The notes under the pieces: model-generated
Seen by the model: the letters and a program-made list of their open reading frames with translations, nothing else
Databases searched by the model: none
Told to the model about the DNA's origin: nothing
Part shown: positions 1 through 8,607 of the stretch, piece by piece
Layout: each line of letters starts with the position of its first letter
How positions within the stretch are numbered: the first letter of the stretch is position 1
Made by a program: the position numbers and the translations under genes
Assembly: GCA_029338735.1 (NCBI GenBank)
Contig: JAQYAY010000027.1
Span: 1-64,000 of the forward strand
From: Lachnospiraceae bacterium
GTDB taxonomy: Bacteria > Bacillota > Clostridia > Lachnospirales > Lachnospiraceae
DNA length: 64,000 bases
Direction of reading: 5' to 3'

Positions 1-18
1 GCTTCTATTCATGTTTAT

Positions 19-52
19 TGTCCGCACTCTGATAGGCATTGTGCGGACATTT
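19..52 (+). terminator. Hairpin upstream of the tRNA cluster
   Basis: A 9-bp perfect stem (TGTCCGCAC at 19-27 with GTGCGGACA at 41-49) and 13-nt loop is followed by only three T residues. It may end transcription from upstream of the window or be a processing hairpin ahead of the tRNAs. The short T tract keeps confidence low. Confidence 0.4.
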
Positions 53-64
53 ATGAATATAAAT

Positions 65-138
<74 letters not shown>

Positions 139-192
139 TTACCAGGCAGCAAGCCTGGGGGTCCCCAAAAAGTCTGCTTTTTGCGGCGACGT

Positions 193-267
193 GGTGGGTA
201 TAGCGCAGCTGGTTAGCGCGCCAGATTGTGGCTCTGGAGGCCAAGGGTTCGAATCCCTTTATCCACC
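193..267 (+). tRNA. tRNA-His (anticodon GTG)
   Basis: The anticodon stem CCAGA/TCTGG encloses loop TTGTGGC, giving anticodon GTG. The acceptor stem is GTGGGTA/TATCCAC. G193 lies just before it and can pair with the discriminator C267, the G-1:C73 identity pair typical of tRNA-His. Confidence 0.95.
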
Positions 268-302
268 CTTGACTTACGGTCTCATATATCAGTTGGATTC
301 GT

Positions 303-374
303 TGGGCTATCGCCAAGCGGTAAGGCACAGGATTTTGATTCCTGCATTCGCCGGTTCGAATCCGGCTGGCCCAG
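303..374 (+). tRNA. tRNA-Gln (anticodon TTG)
   Basis: Acceptor stem TGGGCTA/TGGCCCA, anticodon stem CAGGA/TCCTG with loop TTTTGAT (anticodon TTG), and T-arm GCCGG-TTCGAAT-CCGGC. The D-arm is the short GCCAAGCGGTAAGGC form usual for tRNA-Gln. Confidence 0.95.
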
Positions 375-397
375 TTACGGGGTTATGTATCTATCGC

Positions 398-470
398 GGG
401 GTACTAGCTCAGTTGGTAGAGCACTTGACTTTTAATCAAGTTGTCGCGGGTTCAAATCCCGCGTGCCTCA
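398..470 (+). tRNA. tRNA-Lys (anticodon TTT)
   Basis: Acceptor stem GGGGTAC/GTGCCTC, D-arm GCTCAGTTGGTAGAGC, anticodon loop CTTTTAA (anticodon TTT) and T-arm GCGGG-TTCAAAT-CCCGC. It is the last tRNA before the terminator at 481. Confidence 0.95.
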
Positions 471-480
471 GTACATTCAG

Positions 481-515
481 GAGTTGCGGATATTTATCCG
501 CAACTCTTTATTTTT
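481..515 (+). terminator. Rho-independent terminator of the tRNA operon
   Basis: GAGTTGCGGA (481-490) pairs with TCCGCAACTC (497-506) around a short AT loop and is followed by TTTATTTTT. Position and form fit termination of the four-tRNA transcript. Confidence 0.9.
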
Positions 516-571
516 CCCTTATATTATAGTAGAATAAGAATAGATTCTGTTTATAAAAAGGAGGGATCGCT

Positions 572-1879
572 ATGTTTTCACAGTTATTCGGACACTATCT
601 CATAGATAAGAGAATCATCACCCCGGATGAGTACAGGGCGACGATCGAGAACCAGCTGAAGGTAAGGGTAAAGCTGGGCACCATCGCCATCGCAGAGGGG
701 ATGCTCACCGAGGAGCAGGTAGATGATATCAACCGCCTGCAAATGCAGCAGGACAAGCGTTTCGGGGATATCGCAGTAGAAAAGGGACTGCTCACTGATG
801 ACCAGATCAGTGCCCTGCTTGCGAAGCAGGGGAATCCGTACATGCAGTTTGTAGAATCGATCACGCAGAGCGCAGGACTGTCGGCCGGAGTCATCGAGAA
901 GACTCTTGCTGTCTACCAGAAGGAGAACGGCTTTACAGACCAGGATATGGAAGCTCTGAAGAATGATGATATCGGTGCTCTGGTCCCTGTATTTGCAAAG
1001 TCAGATAATCCTCTGGTCACGGCAATCGCCGGTCTCGTAATAAAGAACGTGAACCGTTTCATCACGAGAGATTACTATATCGGCCAAATAAGTAAAGCAA
1101 AGTCACTCTCCTACCACTGTCTGGCAGGCCAGAGGATCACAGGTGCAGGCACCTTCTATGCAGCGCTTGCTGCATCTGCCGATGATGAGGCGTTCCAGCT
1201 GGTCGCAGGAAGGTTCTCAGGAGTGAAGGCCGCCAGAGGCAGTGCAGACAGCTTTGATGGAGTCTGCGAATTCATCAATGTAAATAACGGTCTTTTCGCT
1301 TCAGACCAGAGTAAGAATGCCGGCAGAGAATTCGAACTGGAGCCTGTGGAAGCTTACCAGGATCAGAAGGTCACAGGCGACTTTTACATTCTCCCAATAT
1401 ATATAGAGGAGCAGCCAATTACCCTGGTCATCGCAGACCAGGATATCACTCCGGGGCAGACGAGGTTCGAGTTCGAATCAAATACCAGGCAGGTATATCA
1501 GCTGGCTGATGACAGCAGGGCTTCAGTCATGATAGTCGATGACTCGCACATGGCAAGGACTGTACTGAAGGATCTGCTCGAGAGTAATGGCTACTCGGTC
1601 ATTGCAGAGGCCACTAATGGTCGGGAGGCAGTCGAAATCTTCCACGACAATTTCCCTGATCTCATCACCCTTGATATCACAATGCCAGAGATGGACGGAG
1701 TCGAATGTCTGAAGAGGATCCTCGATATCGAGCCTGACCAGAAGGTCATCATGATCACGGCCGCAGGCCAGCAGTCAAAGGTCGTCGAGGCTCTGAAGCT
1801 CGGAGCAAAGCAGTTCATTACGAAGCCATTTGAGAAGGATGTAGTCCTGCGCAGCATCAGAGAGGTTCTTGATCAATGA
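572..1879 (+). CDS. Response-regulator protein: N-terminal MshEN/GspE-N-like repeats, CheX-like middle, C-terminal receiver
   Basis: A 435-residue cytoplasmic signalling protein. Residues 1-90 hold two repeats of the form '..G.iAi.eGmLteeqvd.', the pattern of GspE N-terminal (MshEN) modules, some of which bind c-di-GMP. The middle (about 90-310) resembles CheX/CheC-type domains but is too divergent to assign firmly. Residues 317-435 form a CheY-like receiver with acidic pair DD (MIVDDS), phospho-acceptor Asp368 in LDITMPEMDG, the switch Thr in MITAA and Lys in TKPF. AAAGGAGGGATC precedes the ATG. Its stop overlaps the next start by 4 nt, so it is probably coupled to the vWA gene. It has no output domain, so it likely acts by protein contact. 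Confidence 0.75.
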   Translation: MFSQLFGHYLIDKRIITPDEYRATIENQLKVRVKLGTIAIAEGMLTEEQVDDINRLQMQQDKRFGDIAVEKGLLTDDQISALLAKQGNPYMQFVESITQSAGLSAGVIEKTLAVYQKENGFTDQDMEALKNDDIGALVPVFAKSDNPLVTAIAGLVIKNVNRFITRDYYIGQISKAKSLSYHCLAGQRITGAGTFYAALAASADDEAFQLVAGRFSGVKAARGSADSFDGVCEFINVNNGLFASDQSKNAGREFELEPVEAYQDQKVTGDFYILPIYIEEQPITLVIADQDITPGQTRFEFESNTRQVYQLADDSRASVMIVDDSHMARTVLKDLLESNGYSVIAEATNGREAVEIFHDNFPDLITLDITMPEMDGVECLKRILDIEPDQKVIMITAAGQQSKVVEALKLGAKQFITKPFEKDVVLRSIREVLDQ

Positions 1880-3075
1880 AGAAATTATTCAGGGCGCTGG
1901 CTTTTTTCCTATGTATATTATTTGTGACAGCCTTATGCGTTCCTGCAATGGCGGCAGAATCCCTTACCGTAGAGCAGGTGCAGCTGTCGCCTCCGGACAT
2001 GGACTTCTATGTATATTCCGATGGTGTAGATATGTCTGGCATCACGAAGGATGATGTGTCGGCAACGGTCGGAAGCTACACCTTTGATGTGGATTCAGTG
2101 AAGGCACAGGATCGCGACACAGACGGTATTTTCTATGCCTTTCTTCTCGATATATCCGGCTCGATCCCGCAGTCATCACTCGACGCAGCTATCAGATCTA
2201 TATCCAGGATTGCAGATGGCATGGGCTCAGATGACAAGCTGGCTGTGATCACCTTCGGTGATAAGGTAAGGGTCATCTCAGACGGTTCGAGAAGGCCGGC
2301 TGACACGCTGAAGGCGCTGAAGGGCCTGAAGGCAAAGGATCAGACTACGAAGTTCTACACCGCAATGGACAAGCTGATCTCCGTATCAAAGAAGGCAAAG
2401 GGCATGCGTACCGTCGCCATCGTCGTATCAGACGGAGTCGATGACACTGATGCCGGCATGACCGAGCGCCAGCTGACCGACACCCTGAAGAACAGCGGTA
2501 TCGCCGTGTATGCCATGCAGGTCGGTAAGGTGACGAAAGGGCAGACTTCTCATCTGAAAAAATTCATCAAGGTCTCAGGCGGCGAAGTCTATCGTTTCAG
2601 TGAAGACAATGCCACGAAGGTCGTGAACTCACTCGTCGGACACATTGATGATGTAGTAGCCATACATCTCGCAGGAGAAAAAGATATAAAGGTAAAGGAC
2701 GGAGACGAGATCACTCTGATAGTAAAGGGTTTCGCTCCTGTCAGATGGAAGATCGACCAGAAGAGCTGGGAGACAGCCGCAAAGGTAAATCCCGGTCAGG
2801 GCAAAAAGGCTGAAGAAGCCGAGGAAGGGGCCGAGCAGGCAGCTGCCCAGAAGGCCGCAGCCGACAAGCGAATGGCTGAAGAGCTGAAACAGCAGAGACG
2901 GATGCTCATCATCGCTATCGCTGCTGTCATCCTCGTTGCTGTAGTCGTTGTTGCTATTCTCCTCGTGATCAGACGTAAGAATATTATGAGATCATACTAT
3001 AAAATGCACGGCATAGACAAGGACACAGTCGAGAACCTGAACAAAGAAATAAAGAAAAAAAGAAGGATGAAATAA
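1876..3075 (+). CDS. Secreted, membrane-anchored vWA-domain protein
   Basis: 399 residues. It has an N-terminal signal peptide (MKKLFRALAFF..., Ala-rich end near residue 27) and a von Willebrand A domain. The metal-site motif DISGS lies at residues 92-96, with IVVSDGVDDTD further on. An Ala/Glu-rich linker (about 305-340) leads to one transmembrane helix at about 343-364 and a short basic cytoplasmic tail. The topology places the vWA domain outside the cell. The ATG overlaps the stop of the receiver gene (ATGA), and uppP starts directly after its stop, indicating one transcript. The ligand is unknown; surface adhesion or envelope assembly is an inference. Confidence 0.75.
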   Translation: MKKLFRALAFFLCILFVTALCVPAMAAESLTVEQVQLSPPDMDFYVYSDGVDMSGITKDDVSATVGSYTFDVDSVKAQDRDTDGIFYAFLLDISGSIPQSSLDAAIRSISRIADGMGSDDKLAVITFGDKVRVISDGSRRPADTLKALKGLKAKDQTTKFYTAMDKLISVSKKAKGMRTVAIVVSDGVDDTDAGMTERQLTDTLKNSGIAVYAMQVGKVTKGQTSHLKKFIKVSGGEVYRFSEDNATKVVNSLVGHIDDVVAIHLAGEKDIKVKDGDEITLIVKGFAPVRWKIDQKSWETAAKVNPGQGKKAEEAEEGAEQAAAQKAAADKRMAEELKQQRRMLIIAIAAVILVAVVVVAILLVIRRKNIMRSYYKMHGIDKDTVENLNKEIKKKRRMK

Positions 3076-3960
3076 ATGCAGGCTTTACTTGAAATCCTCA
3101 AAGCAGCCATATTTGGTATTGTGGAAGGTATCACAGAATGGCTCCCGATATCGAGCACAGGACACATGATCCTGCTCAACAGCACTCCACTGAAGCTGTC
3201 GGTTTCCGATGAGTTCTACAGCATGTTCGAAGTCGTCATACAGCTTGGAGCGATCATGGCAGTCGTCATCACGTTCTGGGATCAGCTGTGGCCATGGTAT
3301 CTGAAAAAAGAAAAGATTCCCGGACGCATGGCTTCGAAGTCAGTGCCGGCCTGGAAAAAAGGTGCTATAGACATGTGGCTCAAGATTATTATCTGCTGCA
3401 TACCAGCCGCTGTTGTCGGAGTGCTCTTCGATGATGAGATCGACAGGCTCTTCTATCACCCAATTCCTGTAGCACTCGCACTGATCATCGTCGGAATAGT
3501 TTTCATCATTGTAGAAAATACGATAGCGAAGAACAAAGCACCTGCAGCCTCATCCATTGCAGAGATGAGCTTTATGATGGTATGGTGGATTGGTGTGGCA
3601 CAGACGATCGCCGCAATTTTCCCAGGAACCTCGAGATCCGGTGCCACTATCATCGGCGCTCTGATCGTAGGCGCCAGCCGCGAGGCTGCTGCTGAATTCA
3701 CATTCTTCCTTGCAGTACCTGTGATGCTCGGCGCATCACTGCTCAAGGTAGCAAAATACATCCACGCGGGAGTCCATATGAGCGCCCTCGAAGGTGCCGA
3801 CCTTGCAGTCGGCTGCATAGTAGCCTTTGTGGTCTCAATGATCGTCATCCGCTTCTTCATGAGCTATATCAGGAAGCATGATTTCAAGGTATTCGGCTGG
3901 TACCGTATAGCACTCGGTGCGCTCGTGATCGTCCTTGCTGCGTCAAAGGTGATATCATAG
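3076..3960 (+). CDS. uppP: Undecaprenyl-diphosphatase UppP (BacA)
   Basis: A 294-residue polytopic membrane enzyme that dephosphorylates undecaprenyl diphosphate, recycling the lipid carrier for peptidoglycan and other wall polymers. Near the N-terminus is the family motif EGITEWLPISSTGH (residues 17-30), and PGTSRSG is near residue 185; both are active-site signatures. Length is slightly above the usual 265-280. The ATG follows the vWA stop with no gap and has AAGGATGA upstream, so it is translated from the same message. Confidence 0.95.
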   Translation: MQALLEILKAAIFGIVEGITEWLPISSTGHMILLNSTPLKLSVSDEFYSMFEVVIQLGAIMAVVITFWDQLWPWYLKKEKIPGRMASKSVPAWKKGAIDMWLKIIICCIPAAVVGVLFDDEIDRLFYHPIPVALALIIVGIVFIIVENTIAKNKAPAASSIAEMSFMMVWWIGVAQTIAAIFPGTSRSGATIIGALIVGASREAAAEFTFFLAVPVMLGASLLKVAKYIHAGVHMSALEGADLAVGCIVAFVVSMIVIRFFMSYIRKHDFKVFGWYRIALGALVIVLAASKVIS

Positions 3961-3974
3961 GGTAATTATTATAA

Positions 3975-4037
3975 GGGACGGTTACTTTTTCATCTGGTTC
4001 TGATACCGCAGAAAAGATGAAAAATGGACCTGTCCCC
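3975..4037. repeat. REP-like inverted repeat, copy A (TTTTTCATC subtype)
   Basis: The left arm at 3975-3995 starts GGGACGG and ends TTTTTCATCT. The right arm at 4015-4036 starts AGATGAAAAA and ends CTGTCCC. The arms are imperfectly complementary around about 20 nt. It lies between uppP and the next glycosyltransferase and is related in its GGGAC...GTCCC ends to the copies at 8567, 26205, 45754, 57831 and 59788. Confidence 0.7.
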
Positions 4038-4062
4038 TTTTTCATCTTAAGGAGTTGTTCAA

Positions 4063-5109
4063 ATGACTGTTTCACTATGTATGATAGTAAAAAATGAAGA
4101 GCATGTACTTGCCAGATGTCTGGATTCACTCAAAGGACTCGTCGATGAGATAGTCATCGTTGATACCGGATCAGATGATTCAACGAAGGATATTGCCAGA
4201 CGATACACTGATATAATATACGATTTCAAGTGGATAGATGACTTTTCGGCAGCCAGGAATTTCGCCTTTTCAAAATGCACCTGCGACTACATCTATTCTG
4301 CCGATGCTGACGAATATCTCGATGAGAAAAATCAGATCAGATTCAGAAATCTGATCTCTGCCATTGATCCTGCGATTGAGATCGTGCAGATGCACTACTA
4401 TGAGCCCAAGGTATCAAGCGTACTGAATGCAAAGTCAGAGCTGCGTCCGAAGCTCTATAAGAGGCTTCGTACATTCAGATGGACTGATCCGGTCCATGAG
4501 ACTGTTGCGACCGCCCCGCTTGTCTTCGACTCAGATGTCGTGATCACTCATGACCCTGAGAAGCCTCATGTATCAAGGGATTTCGCAATTTTTGAAAAAG
4601 CATACCATAAGAACGGCAGTCTGTCAGACAACCTGTATTCAATGTATGCCCGCGAGCTGTACAAAAATGCCTCAGAAGATGAGCTGCGCCGCGGTGCCGA
4701 GATATTCAGGGAGGTGATAAGTGTGGACAGCCTCGATGAAGATCTGCTCATAAAACTGCTCTGCGTACTCGCCATGGATGCCAGGAAAGAAAACAATGCT
4801 GCTGCCCTGCTGAAATACACTTCCCGTCTGCTCGCTGTTGATGAGCCCTGCTCAGAGGCCTGCTACGAACTCGGGCAGTATTTCTATGACGCTGGCGACT
4901 ACAGGGAAGCATCCCTCTGGTACTACAATGCTACCCAGCAGCAGCCTGCGCTTGACATCCATGCCGGAACTGACCTCGCTTACCGTGCGCTCGGGATGAC
5001 CTATGCGCATCTGTCCGAAATGACAGATGACGATGAAAGCGACCACTACAGGGACCTCGCTGAAGAATATGAGAAAAAGGCGGATGAATTCGAGCTGCCA
5101 GAGGAATAA
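4063..5109 (+). CDS. Family 2 glycosyltransferase with C-terminal TPR-like helices
   Basis: 348 residues. The N-terminal GT-A domain begins SLCMIVKNEEHVLARCL and carries VDTGSDDSTKD (nucleotide-sugar binding) and the metal-binding DAD at 81-83 in ADADEY. After residue about 190 the chain is helical with a TPR-like stretch (CYELGQYFYDAGDYREASL), as in SunS-type/TPR glycosyltransferases. The acceptor is unknown; such proteins act on surface glycans or on proteins and peptides. TTAAGGAG precedes the ATG. No transmembrane segment is seen. Confidence 0.8.
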   Translation: MTVSLCMIVKNEEHVLARCLDSLKGLVDEIVIVDTGSDDSTKDIARRYTDIIYDFKWIDDFSAARNFAFSKCTCDYIYSADADEYLDEKNQIRFRNLISAIDPAIEIVQMHYYEPKVSSVLNAKSELRPKLYKRLRTFRWTDPVHETVATAPLVFDSDVVITHDPEKPHVSRDFAIFEKAYHKNGSLSDNLYSMYARELYKNASEDELRRGAEIFREVISVDSLDEDLLIKLLCVLAMDARKENNAAALLKYTSRLLAVDEPCSEACYELGQYFYDAGDYREASLWYYNATQQQPALDIHAGTDLAYRALGMTYAHLSEMTDDDESDHYRDLAEEYEKKADEFELPEE

Positions 5110-5142
5110 TCATTACCTAGCCATGCATTCGCGACATAAATA

Positions 5143-5164
5143 AGGAGCCTCTTGCGAGGCTCCT
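5143..5164 (-). terminator. Terminator between convergent genes
   Basis: AGGAGCCTC-TTGC-GAGGCTCCT is a perfect 9-bp stem with a tetraloop. On the minus strand it is followed by TTATTTAT, so it probably ends the YdcF-like gene's transcript. A second hairpin (CGAAAGG/CCTTTCG, 5203-5223) lies between it and that gene. Confidence 0.65.
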
Positions 5165-5178
5165 AAAAGAGGGGGAGT

Positions 5179-5274
5179 ATGAAAAACGAAAACAATTTTC
5201 ATCGAAAGGCTTTGTTCCTTTCGACGCTTTTAAGTATACAGACAGAATGTGAAAAGAATGTGTTCACCTTATGA
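5179..5274 (+). CDS. Possible 31-codon ORF of unknown function
   Basis: ATG at 5179 is preceded by GAGGGGGAG and opens 31 codons (starting MKNENNFHRK) to TGA at 5272-5274. It occupies the gap between two convergent genes and includes a hairpin. The purine-rich site is only about 3 nt from the ATG and no homology is recognised, so it may be chance. Confidence 0.2.
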   Translation: MKNENNFHRKALFLSTLLSIQTECEKNVFTL

Positions 5275-5289
5275 AATAATTATTAAACT

Positions 5290-6318
5290 TCATCCTGCTA
5301 TCATATGATACAGGAGTGAGGCACATTCCCTTGTCGCATAGGTTGCTTCATTCCACCAGTCTATCGGTGCTGAATAACCTATTGCACTCGCACCATTATT
5401 CTGTGCGATCTGATCTGCACGGTATAAATGATACCTCTGAGTCACTATCACCAGAGACCTTGAGCTATATCCGCTCTCGGCAAGCACCTTCATTGAATTC
5501 GTGATATTTTCCTGTGTATTCCGGGCTTCCGGCTCTGTCAGCACCCTGCTCTCTTCTATTACAGGGACATTTCCACTATTATCCGACAGCACCTTCTCAT
5601 AATCCAGGCCATGGGCTTCGCATGCCTGCCTGAAATATGCACTGTCTTCATTGGCCTTATCCTGTTCTGTCAGATACTGCTGCATGCAATAGGCCTCAGT
5701 GATGTCTTCACCGGCACCTCTGCCACCTGTCACAACGGCCACATCTTCTGCACCCTCGTCACTGATCAGGGCAACTCTGGCAGCCTCTATGCGCTCACGC
5801 AGCATCCTTGTCGGTCTCTCTCCTCTGACTCCGCATCCCAGAACAACAATGCTACTGTCACTCAGAGTGCTCCTGCTGTTCTCGTATGTGGGTGCTGTAT
5901 ACATCCTCACAAATCCCTGGGCATAGAAAACTGCGATCAGTGCAAAAATGATGATCCATACAATCATCCCAGCATGGCTTTCCCTGTCACCGTCATATCC
6001 AATCGAAGAATCAGCAGTGAAATTGCCCAGACCACCTCGTTCGATGAGCACTGTATTTCTGCCCATATCGTGATTGAACTGATGGCGCAGCCGGCCTCTG
6101 GTGCCGCCAGAGAGTGAACGGTCATAGCTTCTCCTGGCAGCTCCAGCCGAAGCCTTAATGAGCTGCTGTATAGAGAAAATAAAAACCAGCGTTGCCACCA
6201 CAAATCCTATGATATTTCCTATATCAAGGATTCCGTACAGTATGAGCGGCGGCAGATAAAGCACAAGTAATATTGCTGTAATTATGATTCCAATAATTCC
6301 GGCAACTCTATGTCTCAT
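5290..6318 (-). CDS. YdcF/SanA-like DUF218 membrane protein
   Basis: 342 residues. Two N-terminal membrane helices (about 7-50), a basic loop and another helix (about 118-135) precede the DUF218 domain. That domain starts with SSIVVLGCGVRGERPTRML and has VVTGGRGAGEDITEA and the conserved C-terminal VIVTQRYHLYRA. Family members (YdcF, SanA, ElyC) affect envelope integrity and surface polymers, with unclear biochemistry. The extended N-terminal membrane region is typical of Gram-positive members. The stop lies in the convergent gap with the glycosyltransferase gene. Confidence 0.8.
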   Translation of the reverse strand: MRHRVAGIIGIIITAILLVLYLPPLILYGILDIGNIIGFVVATLVFIFSIQQLIKASAGAARRSYDRSLSGGTRGRLRHQFNHDMGRNTVLIERGGLGNFTADSSIGYDGDRESHAGMIVWIIIFALIAVFYAQGFVRMYTAPTYENSRSTLSDSSIVVLGCGVRGERPTRMLRERIEAARVALISDEGAEDVAVVTGGRGAGEDITEAYCMQQYLTEQDKANEDSAYFRQACEAHGLDYEKVLSDNSGNVPVIEESRVLTEPEARNTQENITNSMKVLAESGYSSRSLVIVTQRYHLYRADQIAQNNGASAIGYSAPIDWWNEATYATRECASLLYHMIAG

Positions 6319-6359
6319 TTTGTCTCCTGACTTCTAACTTCCAACTTTAAATTATAAAC

Positions 6360-7757
6360 TTAGAAAGTGAACTTATCCTCAAAATACGCATCCAGCTCAT
6401 CAATTGCGATTCGCTCCTGTTCCATCGTATCACGGTCACGGACTGTCACCTTGTGATCCTCTTCTGAATCAAAGTCGTATGTCACACAGAACGGAGTTCC
6501 AATCTCATCCTGACGACGATATCTCTTTCCGATATTACCCCTGTCATCATACTCGCAGTTGTACTTCTTTGACAGCTGTGCCCAGAGCTTCTGTGTCGGT
6601 TCAGCCAGCTTCTTGGAAAGTGGAAGAACGCCGACCTTTACTGGTGCGAGTGCCGGATGGAAATGAAGCACTGTACGCATGTCAGGCTTCTCCTCAGTTC
6701 CGATATTTTCCTCATCATATGCCTCGCAGAGGAATGCAAGTACCACACGGTCTGCACCGAGTGATGGCTCGATGACATATGGCAGATACTTTTCGTTCTT
6801 TGCATCGTCGAAATATGTGAGATCCTGTCCTGATACTTCCTGATGACGGCCAAGGTCATAGTCTGTACGATCTGCGATTCCCCAGAGCTCACCCCAGCCA
6901 AACGGGAAGGTGTACTCGATATCGGTTGTACCCTTTGAATAGAATGCAAGCTCTGCAGGATCATGGTCTCTGAGACGTAAGTGCGAATCCTGTATCCCGA
7001 GAGAAAGAAGCCAGTCATGGCAGAACTTTCTCCAGTAATGGAACCACTCAAGGTCTGTTCCTGGCTCACAGAAGAACTCAAGCTCCATCTGCTCGAACTC
7101 TCTTGTACGGAAGGTGAAGTTACCAGGTGTGATCTCGTTTCTGAATGACTTACCGATCTGACCTATTCCGAACGGAATCTTCTTTCTTGAAGTTCTGGCA
7201 ACATTTTTGAAATTGACAAATATACCCTGGGCTGTCTCAGGACGCAGATATACAGTATTCTTTGCATCCTCTGTGACTCCCTGGAAGGTCTTAAACATCA
7301 GGTTGAACTGTCTGATCGGTGTGAAATTGTGCTTGCCGCATGATGGGCATGGTACATTGTGCTCTTCGATCCAGTTCTCCATCTGCTCATTTGTCCAGCC
7401 GTCTACAGAGCTCTCGAGCTCTATGCCGTTCTCCTGAGCAAAATCTTCGATCAGCTTGTCTGCTCTGAATCTCTCGTGGCACTCTTTACAGTCCATCAGA
7501 GGATCTGAGAAGCCACCGAGATGTCCTGATGCTACCCAGGTCTGTGGATTCATGAGGATAGCGCAGTCAACACCTACATTGTACGGGCTCTCCTGAACGA
7601 ACTTCTGCCACCAGGCCTTCTTTACATTGTTCTTCAGCTCTACACCGAGATTACCGTAATCCCAGGTATTTGCGAGACCTCCGTAGATTTCTGAACCCGG
7701 ATATACGAATCCGCGGTTCTTTGCAAGCTGGACGATTGTGTCAAGACTTTTTTCCAT
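6360..7757 (-). CDS. glyS: Glycyl-tRNA synthetase, single-chain (alpha2) type
   Basis: A 465-residue class II synthetase that charges tRNA-Gly. It starts [27 protein letters not shown] and shows class II motif 2 ([19 protein letters not shown]), motif 3 ([10 protein letters not shown]) and a Zn-binding pair set (CKEC near 90, CPSC near 138). The C-terminal anticodon-binding domain has the usual [14 protein letters not shown]. Length matches the homodimeric bacterial/archaeal type rather than the alpha2beta2 GlyQ/GlyS form. No T-box leader fits in the short upstream gap, so it is probably expressed with the upstream recO/era run. Confidence 0.95.
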   Translation of the reverse strand: MEKSLDTIVQLAKNRGFVYPGSEIYGGLANTWDYGNLGVELKNNVKKAWWQKFVQESPYNVGVDCAILMNPQTWVASGHLGGFSDPLMDCKECHERFRADKLIEDFAQENGIELESSVDGWTNEQMENWIEEHNVPCPSCGKHNFTPIRQFNLMFKTFQGVTEDAKNTVYLRPETAQGIFVNFKNVARTSRKKIPFGIGQIGKSFRNEITPGNFTFRTREFEQMELEFFCEPGTDLEWFHYWRKFCHDWLLSLGIQDSHLRLRDHDPAELAFYSKGTTDIEYTFPFGWGELWGIADRTDYDLGRHQEVSGQDLTYFDDAKNEKYLPYVIEPSLGADRVVLAFLCEAYDEENIGTEEKPDMRTVLHFHPALAPVKVGVLPLSKKLAEPTQKLWAQLSKKYNCEYDDRGNIGKRYRRQDEIGTPFCVTYDFDSEEDHKVTVRDRDTMEQERIAIDELDAYFEDKFTF

Positions 7758-7794
7758 GATAAAAAATTCCTCTCTGGTTCTTTAATCTATATTG

Positions 7795-7860
7795 TCGAGA
7801 AACAGCCGACGCAAACCGCTCAAGGCACGCTAATGCCTTTCGCGATTTCTGCCTTGTCTG
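7795..7860 (+). repeat. Degenerate copy (H0) of the long-hairpin element family
   Basis: The gap upstream of glyS contains CAGCCGAC, then CGCTCAAGGCACGCTAATGC, closely matching one end of element H3 at 19116-19239 read on the minus strand (CAGCCGACAC...TGCTCACGGCACGCTCTCGCTAATGC). A small hairpin AAGGCA/TGCCTT lies inside. The GC-rich core of the family is missing, so this looks like a truncated copy. Confidence 0.5.
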
Positions 7861-7869
7861 CTTCTCTCT

Positions 7870-8529
7870 TTAACGATATAACAAATATACTAATGAAGCC
7901 GGCGCATCGGTTGACGACTTTTTTATCTCCGCCGTGCCCGGAGCCGTTATAGAAATGCCACTTCCCGAATAACCTGTTATTGTTCCCGGTACATTCACTG
8001 CTGTATATTCCTTTATCACAAGTATCTTTTTCGGTGATGACTTTGTCACCTTAGTTACGGCTATATCTGAAGTATCGTATCCTGCCTTTTTTGCACCTGC
8101 CACTGTTCCGACGTAGAGTTCGTACCCTGTGAAGTCGGTGTAGGTTGCGGCGTCTTTGTATGAGGTGCGCAGATAGATGTGATCATCTTCAGTTGAGAAT
8201 CGTTCCAGCTTCACATCCTCGGAGCCTTCCTTCTTATTGTAGGCGTCTATCTGCTTCTGGGCGAAGTCTTTTATATTCTTCGCATCGTCAGTTGATGACT
8301 GCACTTCCTCATAGACTATTGTACCGTCTTTTTCTACTGTCAGTGTATTCTCTCCTGCCCTTTTTTCAAAAGCGCCATTCAGGAATGCTATCAGAAAAAT
8401 GATTGCAACCACGATTATTGCAAGAGCTGCAAGGAAAGCTGTCCTGGCTCTTCTCTTCCTGCTAAGCTGCTCCCTTCGGCGTTTCAACCGTCTTAATCTC
8501 AATTCTTCTTCCGTAAACTGTCTATCCAT
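7870..8529 (-). CDS. Uncharacterised single-pass membrane protein
   Basis: 219 residues. A highly basic cytoplasmic N-terminus (RLRRLKRRREQLSRKRRAR) leads to one transmembrane helix at about 29-51 (FLAALAIIVVAIIFLIAFL). The extracellular domain is rich in beta-prone Thr/Ser/Val and has no recognised motif. The architecture, with stop-transfer charges inside, is like small envelope proteins next to recO in other Clostridia. It lies between recO and glyS on the same strand. The ATG is followed by DRQFTEEEL; no strong ribosome site is seen. Function unknown. Confidence 0.7.
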   Translation of the reverse strand: MDRQFTEEELRLRRLKRRREQLSRKRRARTAFLAALAIIVVAIIFLIAFLNGAFEKRAGENTLTVEKDGTIVYEEVQSSTDDAKNIKDFAQKQIDAYNKKEGSEDVKLERFSTEDDHIYLRTSYKDAATYTDFTGYELYVGTVAGAKKAGYDTSDIAVTKVTKSSPKKILVIKEYTAVNVPGTITGYSGSGISITAPGTAEIKKSSTDAPASLVYLLYR

Positions 8530-8566
8530 AGCCTTTTTATTATACGCCGTCCATATTTTTTTTCAA

Positions 8567-8597
8567 GATAAAAAATGCGACCGGTCCTTTTTTCATC
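8567..8597. repeat. REP-like inverted repeat, copy B (TTTTTCATC subtype)
   Basis: A compact near-palindrome centred on GACCGGTC (GATAAAAAATGCGACC / GGTCCTTTTTTCATC). It shares the AAAAA...TTTTTTCATC flanks of copy A. It sits in the 78-nt gap between recO and the membrane-protein gene; read on the minus strand its U-rich arm could also attenuate transcription. Confidence 0.6.
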
Positions 8598-8607
8598 CTC
8601 TGAAATC

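Noticed and set aside
3961-4062. Transcription terminator only
   Set aside because: The uppP-glycosyltransferase gap forms a hairpin, but the arms match the repeat family and no clean T run follows, so it is listed as a repeat.
7758-7869. T-box leader upstream of glyS
   Set aside because: 112 nt, taken up by a degenerate hairpin element; no T-box sequence or terminator/antiterminator pair.
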